The notes beneath the pieces are model-generated. The model saw only the letters and a program-made list of their open reading frames with translations, was not told where the DNA came from and made no database searches. From positions 1-22,615 of the forward strand of contig VGPE01000015.1 of assembly GCA_016875645.1 (NCBI GenBank): 22,615 nt of DNA, written 5' to 3'. Each line of letters starts with the position of its first letter. The first letter of the stretch is position 1. This DNA is from Chloroflexota bacterium (GTDB lineage: Bacteria > Chloroflexota > Limnocylindria > Limnocylindrales > CSP1-4). Of the stretch, positions 17,276-22,615 are shown piece after piece. A program made the translations under genes and the position numbers.

Positions 17276-18157
17276 ATGGCGAACCCGGTGATCCGGCCGA
17301 TGGCGGCCGACGACGTGCGCCCCGCGGCCGACCTCCTCGACCGCGGCGATTGGGGACCGTTCGAGGCGAGACGCTCATTCTTCGACTTCGCCGTGGAGCA
17401 GCCGGCCTGCCGGCCGATCGTCGCCGAGGTGGACGGCCAGCTGGTCGGCACCGGGGTCGGGACCGCACATGGTCGCGTCGGCTGGGTCGGCACGATCTTC
17501 GTGGACGCCCCATGGCGCGGCCGTGGCCTCGGGGCGGCCCTGACCCAGGCCGTCATCGACGACCTGGATGAGCGCGGCTGCGCGACGCTCGTGCTGGTGG
17601 CGACCGACCTGGGACGGCCCCTGTACGAACGGCTCGGGTTTGCCGAACAGGGCTGGTACCAGACGTACGAGATCGCCGGGCTGCCACCGGATGCGCGGAA
17701 CCCCGAACGCCCGTCGACGCGCCTGCGCGTGGAACGCCTGTCCACCTCCGACCTGCCGGGCTGCGCCCAACTGGACGCGCTCGCGACGGGCGAGGACCGT
17801 TCGGCGATCCTGGCTGGCGTCCTGGCGGTCGCCGGACCGGGGCCGGGCTGGGCTGTGCGGTCGGTGGCGGAGCACGGGCTGATCGAGGGCTTCCTGCTCC
17901 GGCCGCCCTGGGGCGGTGGGGCGACCATCGCCCGGTCCGCTGACGCCGCAATGGCGATCCTCCGCCAACGGCGGGGCCTGGTCGGCCCCGACCGGCGAGT
18001 GCGTGCAGGCATCCTGACCGCGAACCGTGCAGGCGTCGAGCGTCTCGTGGCTGAGGGCTGGCGGCCGGGCTGGCGCGCGATCCGCATGGCTCGCGGTGCG
18101 TCGATGACGTGGCAGCCGCAGATGATCTGGGGCCAGTTCAATTTCGCGGTCGGCTGA
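17276..18157 (+). CDS. Two-domain GNAT-family N-acetyltransferase
   Basis: A 293-residue cytoplasmic protein. The first half is a full GNAT domain: IRPMAADDVRPAADLL, VGTIFVDAPWRGRGLGAAL with the acetyl-CoA loop RGRGLG near residues 81-86, and PLYERLGFAEQGWYQTYEI. The second half (about 150-293) resembles the YitH/HolE-type acetyltransferase domain, with IEGFLLRPPWGGGATIARS and a closing RMARGASM and IWGQFNFAVG. The pair is typical of YitI/YitH-like fusion proteins whose substrate is unknown. ATG 17276 begins just eight bases after a TACCCT; it is divergent from gatC. Transferring an acetyl group from acetyl-CoA to an amine is inferred from the family. Confidence 0.9.
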   Translation: MANPVIRPMAADDVRPAADLLDRGDWGPFEARRSFFDFAVEQPACRPIVAEVDGQLVGTGVGTAHGRVGWVGTIFVDAPWRGRGLGAALTQAVIDDLDERGCATLVLVATDLGRPLYERLGFAEQGWYQTYEIAGLPPDARNPERPSTRLRVERLSTSDLPGCAQLDALATGEDRSAILAGVLAVAGPGPGWAVRSVAEHGLIEGFLLRPPWGGGATIARSADAAMAILRQRRGLVGPDRRVRAGILTANRAGVERLVAEGWRPGWRAIRMARGASMTWQPQMIWGQFNFAVG

Positions 18158-18186
18158 CATCGCCCGCTCGCCGACCGGGGCCGGAG

Positions 18187-18195
18187 TGATACGTT
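18187..18195 (+). promoter_or_regulatory. Extended -10 promoter candidate for the Ig-like protein gene
   Basis: TGATACGTT matches TGnTANNNT. It lies about 70 bases before ATG 18264, giving a normal leader, and an A/T-richer patch in very GC-rich surroundings. No -35 match is seen. Confidence 0.4.
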
Positions 18196-18263
18196 TGGGA
18201 CGAGCAACGGATCCCAGCGGCCCGACCGGGACAGGGTCTGCAGCCAGGGCGAAAGGATCGTGC

Positions 18264-19085
18264 ATGCCCGGAACTCCGAGGCCGGCCACCCGTGCCGGTG
18301 GCCGCTCGACTCGCCTGACCTCCGGTGTCGCGGTGATGATGGCCGCGCTCCTGTTCCCGTCGTGGGTCGCTGCCGCAACCGCGACCTCGGTGACTCTCTC
18401 GGCCGCTCAGGCCACCATCGTGGCCGGCGACAGGGCGTCGCTCACGGCGTCGATCAACCCGGGGGCCGGCGGCGGATCGGTCACGTTCAGCAGCCAGAGC
18501 GGCGTCCTGGGCACGGCGCCCGTCGATCCCGAGACCAACGCCGCGGGCATCAGTCCGACGCTGGCTCCGGGGAGCCACTCGATCGTTGCGTCCTTCACGG
18601 GCTTCGGTGACTTCACCGGCTCGGTGAGTGCCCCGTTCGTCGTGACGGTGACGCTCGGGACCACGGGCGGCTTCTCGACGAGCACGTCGGTGGCCCTCGC
18701 GACCCCGGGTGCCGTCGAAGGCGATCTCGCGACCCTCCGCGCGACCGTGAGCCCCAGGCCGGACGACGGCCGGGTCCAGTTCATAAAGGGCGACCGCCTC
18801 CTGGGCACGGCGCCGATTGACACGGCGACGGGCCAGTCGGTCCTGGCCATCTCGACGCTGGCCGCCGGTTCGCACCAGATCGTCGCAATCTTCAACGGCT
18901 CGACGGCGTTCGCGGCGTCAGCCAGCCCGGCACACCGGTCTTCATCGGCGCGGACAGCGTGGTGCGCGCAACGGGCGTCTCGGTGTCGCACGCGACTCTC
19001 TACCCGATCGTCGACGGGATCGGCGACTTCGTCACGATCCGCGGTCGGACCGATGAACGGACGTCGATCACGGTCGGGATCATGA
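18264..19085 (+). CDS. Secreted Ig-like repeat protein, N-terminal part (frameshifted gene)
   Basis: The first part of one broken gene. ATG 18264 follows GAAAGGA at 18251-18257. A signal peptide is visible: basic TRAGGRSTR, hydrophobic SGVAVMMAALLFPSW, then VAAATA as a likely cleavage site. Two Ig-like (bacterial Ig_3-type) modules follow: residues ~40-130 with SLTASINPGAGGGSVTF, GVLGTAPVD and GSHSIVASFTG, and ~140-220 with TLRATVSPRPDDGRVQF, LLGTAPIDTATG and GSHQIVAIFNG. A 16-base DNA repeat (18505-18520 and 18800-18815) reflects their common origin. Homology breaks after FAASASP near 18928; the remaining 50 or so residues to the stop at 19085 are out of frame. Adding one base near 18930 joins it to the second part to give 483 residues. 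Probably exported to the cell surface; ligand unknown. Confidence 0.75.
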   Translation: MPGTPRPATRAGGRSTRLTSGVAVMMAALLFPSWVAAATATSVTLSAAQATIVAGDRASLTASINPGAGGGSVTFSSQSGVLGTAPVDPETNAAGISPTLAPGSHSIVASFTGFGDFTGSVSAPFVVTVTLGTTGGFSTSTSVALATPGAVEGDLATLRATVSPRPDDGRVQFIKGDRLLGTAPIDTATGQSVLAISTLAAGSHQIVAIFNGSTAFAASASPAHRSSSARTAWCAQRASRCRTRLSTRSSTGSATSSRSAVGPMNGRRSRSGS

Positions 19086-19714
19086 ACGCGGCCGGCAAGC
19101 GGGTCCGCGGAATCGGGCTCGGAACGAGGCTTGGCGCGTACTCGACGACCTGGAACGGACGCACGTCAAGCGGCACGATCGTGCCGGACGGCCCCTACAC
19201 CGTGGTCCAGACACTCACCGACCAGCGCGGCAACCGGATGGTCGTCTCGTCGCCCCTCACCGTGTCGTCGAAGCGCCTGGTGCGCCTCATCGACATCCAG
19301 GTGCGCGACGGCGTCGACTACGACCGGGAGGGCACCGAGGGCTTCGGCCTCGTGATCGATCGCGACAGCGACAAGAGCGTCCACGTCTACGGCAACCAGG
19401 GCGCCGACTGGGCCTTCGTCTCGTACGAGTTCACGCTGCCATCCGCCAGGACGTACCGCACGGTCCGATTCGAGGTGATGGGCGAAGCGCAGGCGGGCCG
19501 AACGGGCGCCCTGCTGGCCCTGCTTGACACGAGCGGCGAGCAGGTGGCCGAGGTGAAGACCGGCACGGCCAACGCCCGCTACGCCGTGACGGCCGGCGCC
19601 ACGGCCGTCAACAGCCGAAGGGTGTTCGCGACGGTCACGGCGAACGGTTCCGACCTCGGTGCCCTTCGCGTCTTCAGCGTCCGCCTGGTGACCACCTATG
19701 AGGTGTTCCGCTAG
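18959..19714 (+). CDS. Secreted Ig-like repeat protein, C-terminal part (frameshifted gene)
   Basis: The remainder of the preceding gene in another frame. True coding probably begins near 18929, with GTPVFIGADSVVRATGVSVSH; the GTG at 18959 is only the first possible start codon. It has a FlgD-like Ig module: VTIRGRTDERTSITVGIMNA, TWNGRTSSGTIVPDGPYTVV and LTDQRGNRMVVSSPLTV. The last ~140 residues, from RLIDIQVRDGVDYDREG to the end, form a beta-rich domain containing VHVYGNQGADWAFVSYEF and VRFEVMGEAQ that I cannot place in a family. On its own it lacks a signal peptide and ribosome site, so it would not be made or exported unless the frame is restored. Confidence 0.7.
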   Translation: MVRATGVSVSHATLYPIVDGIGDFVTIRGRTDERTSITVGIMNAAGKRVRGIGLGTRLGAYSTTWNGRTSSGTIVPDGPYTVVQTLTDQRGNRMVVSSPLTVSSKRLVRLIDIQVRDGVDYDREGTEGFGLVIDRDSDKSVHVYGNQGADWAFVSYEFTLPSARTYRTVRFEVMGEAQAGRTGALLALLDTSGEQVAEVKTGTANARYAVTAGATAVNSRRVFATVTANGSDLGALRVFSVRLVTTYEVFR

Positions 19715-19715
19715 T

Positions 19716-19754
19716 CGGACCCGGGGTCGGCCGGGCTCCCACTGGCCGGGTCCG
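19716..19754. terminator. Possible bidirectional terminator between the Ig-like gene and ligA
   Basis: CGGACCCGG at 19716-19724 and CCGGGTCCG at 19746-19754 are exact reverse complements, nine pairs with a 21-base loop, starting two bases after the stop of the plus-strand gene and lying 17 bases beyond the ligA stop. There is no T tract. Location between convergent genes supports a terminator role. Confidence 0.45.
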
Positions 19755-19770
19755 TCGCGCCGGCCAGATG

Positions 19771-21903
19771 TCAGTCAATCGGTTCGCCGGCGAGCACGCG
19801 CCGGAACTGCTCTTCATCGATCACACGCACGCCCAGCTCCTGCGCTTTCGCGAGCTTCGAGCCCGCGTTCTCGCCGGCGACCAGGTAGTCCGTCCTGCGG
19901 CTGACCGAGCCAGAGGGCTTGCCGCCGGCCATGCGGATGGCGTCTTCGGCGCCCTGCCGGTCGAAGCCCTCGAGCGTGCCGGTCACCACCAGGGTCCTTC
20001 CGTCCAGCGGCCCCCCACCGGCAACCGGGCCCCGCGGTGCGGGAATCTCGGGCTCGACGCCCGCTGACGCGAGGTCTTCGAGCACACCGGCTCCCGGCCC
20101 GTCCGCGCCGAACCAGGCCGCGAGGCTTGCGGCAACCGTTGGTCCGACGCCCGGGACCTCCTCGAAGCGGTCCGGCGCCTCCGACGCCACCTGTCGCAGG
20201 AATCCGGCCGCACGCTCGAGAAACGGCGCATCCCCCGCGGGGACGGCGCCGGCGAGCCAGCGCGCGAGATCGATGGCCGTCGTCCAGCCGACCTGCGCGA
20301 TGCCCAGGCTGTTGAGCACTCGCTCGAGCGGCCGACGCCGCGAGCGCTCGATCGCCTGGTGGAGGCTCTCGGCGCTCCTGCGGGCGAAGCGGTCGAGGGA
20401 CTCGAGGTCCTCGACTGCCAGGCGGAAGAGATCACCGCGCGACTTCACGAGGCCGCGCCCGAGCAGTTGCTCGAGCACCTTCCAGCCAGCACCCTCGATG
20501 TCCATGCCGCCGCGGCCCGTGAAGTGGGCGAACTCCTGTGCAACACGGGCGGGGCAGGCAGGGTTCGGGCAGTAGTGACGGACGGCGCCCTCGTCACGGA
20601 CGATCGGGGTCGCGCACACCGGGCACGTCGGCAGCATCTCGAACTCGCGCTCGCCACCGGTCCGTCGCTCCGGCAGGGACCGCACGACCTCGGGGATCAC
20701 GTCGCCAGCCTTCTGGAGCACGACATGATCGCCGATCCGGATGTCCTTGCGGCGCACCTCGTCGAGGTTGTGCAGCGTGGCTCGCGCCACCGTGGAGCCC
20801 GCGACCTTGACCGGCGCCAGGTGCGCGACCGGGGTGAGCGTGCCGGTGCGGCCCACGTACGGGACGATGTCCTCGAGGAGCGTCTCGACCTGCTCGGGCG
20901 GGAACTTGTAAGCGATCGCCCAGCGCGGCGCCCGCGCGACCATGCCGAGCCGGTCTTGCAGGTCGAGCCGATCGACCTTCACCACGACCCCGTCGGTCTC
21001 ATACGGGAGGTTGTGACGCGCCTGGCGCCAGGACTCGATGAACCCGAGCACGGCGTCGAGATCCAGGCCGGCGAGGCGATTGGGGTTCACGGGAAAGCCG
21101 AGCGACTCCAGGCGCGCGAGGGCCTCGGACTGGCGCGTGGTCGTCCCGCCGGGCTCGATCAACTGGTACTGCCAGGAGGCGAGCCGGCGGCTGGCGGTGA
21201 CCCCGGGATCGATCTGGCGCAGGGACCCGGCGCCGCTGTTGCGCGGGTTCGCATACGTCGGCAGACCCACCTCCTCGCGCTCGGCATTGATGCGGGCGAA
21301 CTCCGCCTTCGGCATGAACACCTCGCCGCGGGTCTCGATGGAGACGGCCTCGGACAGGCGCTTCGGGATCGACTCGATCGTGCGCAGATTGGCGGTCACG
21401 TCCTCGCCCGTCGTCCCGTCGCCGCGGGTGGCGCCCTGGGCGAACCGGCCGCGCTCGTAACGAAGGCTGACCGCAAGGCCGTCGATCTTGAGCTCGGCGA
21501 CGTACGTCAGGCCATCAGCCGCCTGGGGGGCTGCGGGCAGACCAAGGCCGCGCCGGACGCGGGCATCGAACGCACGCAGGTCGTCCTCGCTGAACGCATT
21601 GGCGAGCGAGAGCATGGGCCGGGAATGGCGGACCTCGTCGAACGTGCCCGACGGCGCGCCGCCGACTCGCTGCGTGGGCGACTCCGGGGTCCGGAGGTCC
21701 GGGAACGCCGTCTCGAGCGCGACCAGTTCGTGGAAGAGCCGGTCCCACTCGGCGTCGGAGATCTCGGGCGCGTCCTGCTCGTAGTAGAGGCGGCTGGCGT
21801 GCGCGATCGCGTCCGCCAACTCGGCGTGTCGTGCGCGTGCAGCCTCCTCGCCGCCCTCGCGGGCACGAGCGACCGCAGGATCGTCGAGGGCGGTGTCCGA
21901 CAC
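19771..21903 (-). CDS. ligA: NAD-dependent DNA ligase
   Basis: A 710-residue ligase that seals nicks in replication and repair using NAD. Domains in order: Ia (SRLYYEQDAPEISDAEWD, residues 38-53), the adenylation domain with active K139 in VAELKIDGLAVSLRYERG, LPTYANPRNSGAGSLRQ, ETDGVVVKVDRLDLQ and WAIAYKFPPEQ; an OB fold; the four-cysteine zinc finger near 428-453 (CPVC and CPNPAC); helix-hairpin-helix region with GVGPTVAASLAAWFG; and a C-terminal BRCT domain with LVVTGTLEGFDRQGAED and GSKLAKAQELGV. Length is normal or slightly long. It starts with GTG two bases after the pcrA stop, so the two form an operon. Convergent with the Ig-like gene. Confidence 0.97.
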   Translation of the reverse strand: MSDTALDDPAVARAREGGEEAARARHAELADAIAHASRLYYEQDAPEISDAEWDRLFHELVALETAFPDLRTPESPTQRVGGAPSGTFDEVRHSRPMLSLANAFSEDDLRAFDARVRRGLGLPAAPQAADGLTYVAELKIDGLAVSLRYERGRFAQGATRGDGTTGEDVTANLRTIESIPKRLSEAVSIETRGEVFMPKAEFARINAEREEVGLPTYANPRNSGAGSLRQIDPGVTASRRLASWQYQLIEPGGTTTRQSEALARLESLGFPVNPNRLAGLDLDAVLGFIESWRQARHNLPYETDGVVVKVDRLDLQDRLGMVARAPRWAIAYKFPPEQVETLLEDIVPYVGRTGTLTPVAHLAPVKVAGSTVARATLHNLDEVRRKDIRIGDHVVLQKAGDVIPEVVRSLPERRTGGEREFEMLPTCPVCATPIVRDEGAVRHYCPNPACPARVAQEFAHFTGRGGMDIEGAGWKVLEQLLGRGLVKSRGDLFRLAVEDLESLDRFARRSAESLHQAIERSRRRPLERVLNSLGIAQVGWTTAIDLARWLAGAVPAGDAPFLERAAGFLRQVASEAPDRFEEVPGVGPTVAASLAAWFGADGPGAGVLEDLASAGVEPEIPAPRGPVAGGGPLDGRTLVVTGTLEGFDRQGAEDAIRMAGGKPSGSVSRRTDYLVAGENAGSKLAKAQELGVRVIDEEQFRRVLAGEPID

Positions 21904-21905
21904 CG

Positions 21906-22615
21906 TCAGCCCATCAGCTCCAGGTTTGCGAGGCTTGCGAGAAGCTTGCGCGTTCCGATGCTCGCGTCCCCGAATGCGACGGTGACCTCCTCGTCGTCAC
22001 GGGTCAGCTTGGAGCTGACAACGATGCCGCTCCCCCACTTGCCATGGCGCACCCGGTCGCCATCCCGGAACTGCCTCTCGCCGGGGACGATGGGCCGGGC
22101 ATGGACCCGGCGCGGCGGGGCTGGCGGCATCTCGGCGGGGCCCGCGTGGTTCCCCCCGGGCGTCCCGAGGCTGCCGGACCGCGCACCGCTGGCAAACGCG
22201 TCACGCCGTGCCCCGAGGTCGCGCGTCGGGCGGAAATCGCTCGGGTTCGCGGGCGCCCCGGGCCGGCCGCTTCCCTGCCGGTAGGCGGCCCCGCCGGCAC
22301 GGATCGTCGTGCCGAAGCGCGTGGCCCGCCGGCCGAAGACAAGGTCGAGGTCCAGGGGGCCGTCGCCGTGGTCGACCTCATCGTCGTCGTCCCGGCGCAG
22401 CTTCGGCCCGACCATCAGTTCGTCGGGGATCTCCATGAGAAACCTGCTGGGCACCGAGGCCTGGCCACTGCCCCAGGTCGCCCGTCGCCACGCGCTCGAG
22501 AGGAACAGCCGCCGCTTGGCGCGGGTGATGCCGACGTACGCGAGCCGGCGCTCCTCTTCGAGCTCCTTCTCATCCTCGAGCGCGCGGGCGTGCGGGAAGA
22601 CCCCCTCCTCGAGAC
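21906..22615 (-). CDS. pcrA: ATP-dependent DNA helicase PcrA/UvrD, C-terminal part (5' end off the right edge)
   Basis: About 235 residues of a superfamily 1A helicase acting in repair and conflict resolution at transcribing polymerase. The visible start LEEGVFPHARALEDEKELEE, followed by ERRLAYVGITRAKRRLFL, is helicase motifs V-VI, with the motif VI arginine in GITRAKRR. A long low-complexity linker rich in Gly, Arg and Pro follows. The C-terminus is the Tudor-like domain that binds RNA polymerase: GDRVRHGKWGSGIVVSSKL, VTVAFGDASIGTRKLL and LANLELM. This domain favours PcrA/UvrD over Rep. The frame is open to the right edge. The stop lies two bases before ligA, the conserved pcrA-ligA pairing. 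Confidence 0.94.
   Translation of the reverse strand, partial: LEEGVFPHARALEDEKELEEERRLAYVGITRAKRRLFLSSAWRRATWGSGQASVPSRFLMEIPDELMVGPKLRRDDDDEVDHGDGPLDLDLVFGRRATRFGTTIRAGGAAYRQGSGRPGAPANPSDFRPTRDLGARRDAFASGARSGSLGTPGGNHAGPAEMPPAPPRRVHARPIVPGERQFRDGDRVRHGKWGSGIVVSSKLTRDDEEVTVAFGDASIGTRKLLASLANLELMG

Noticed and set aside
20359..22284. Long open frame (about 640 codons) on the plus strand opposite ligA and pcrA
   Set aside because: Antisense shadow: ligA and pcrA carry all expected motifs throughout the same stretch.

Overview
The window is a high-GC stretch of bacterial chromosome made up mostly of housekeeping and transport genes, tightly packed and often overlapping by 1 or 4 bases. GTG and TTG starts are common. 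Gene content and style (pcrA-ligA, gatCAB, a BMP-type nucleoside transporter, a Cache-GGDEF-EAL protein) suggest a GC-rich free-living bacterium. A Chloroflexota lineage of the Limnocylindria/Ellin6529 kind is my best guess, but Actinomycetota-like lineages cannot be excluded without marker-gene searches. There is no tRNA, rRNA, CRISPR array, insertion sequence, phage gene or recognisable defence system.

Layout from left to right. (1) 1-2762, minus: dnaE, the replicative DNA polymerase III alpha subunit, cut by the window's left edge. (2) 2763-3025: a divergent intergenic region holding two adjacent inverted repeats. (3) 3026-5347, plus: a membrane-anchored Cache-GGDEF-EAL protein for cyclic-di-GMP turnover. 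(4) 5546-11038, plus: a likely operon with a BMP-family substrate-binding lipoprotein (frameshifted by a perfect 16-bp tandem duplication), a double-domain ABC ATPase, two BPD_transp_2 permeases and a CoA-binding-fold protein. A strong 15-bp hairpin separates the lipoprotein from the ATPase. Together these make a nucleoside-type (YufNOPQ/BmpDEFG-like) importer.

(5) 17216-11060, minus: gatC, gatA, a SRPBCC-like membrane-anchored protein, a PLP aminotransferase, a small two-helix membrane protein, gatB and a second small two-helix membrane protein. GatCAB converts mischarged Glu-tRNA(Gln) and/or Asp-tRNA(Asn) to the correct amidated form; here its genes are split by three others. (6) 17276-18157, plus: a two-domain GNAT acetyltransferase divergent from gatC. 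(7) 18264-19714, plus: a secreted Ig-like-repeat protein broken into two frames by an apparent single-base deletion. (8) 22615-19771, minus: pcrA/uvrD helicase (only its C-terminal part lies in the window) followed two bases later by ligA.

The order pcrA-ligA-(other genes)-gatCA-gatB resembles the pcrA-ligA-...-gatCAB neighbourhood known from Bacillus, so this part is probably an old conserved neighbourhood rather than an accessory island. I found no convincing new biological system. The items most worth a second look are the 16-bp duplication in the lipoprotein gene, the second frameshift in the Ig-like gene, the split gat locus with two small membrane proteins flanking gatB, and starts that look leaderless.
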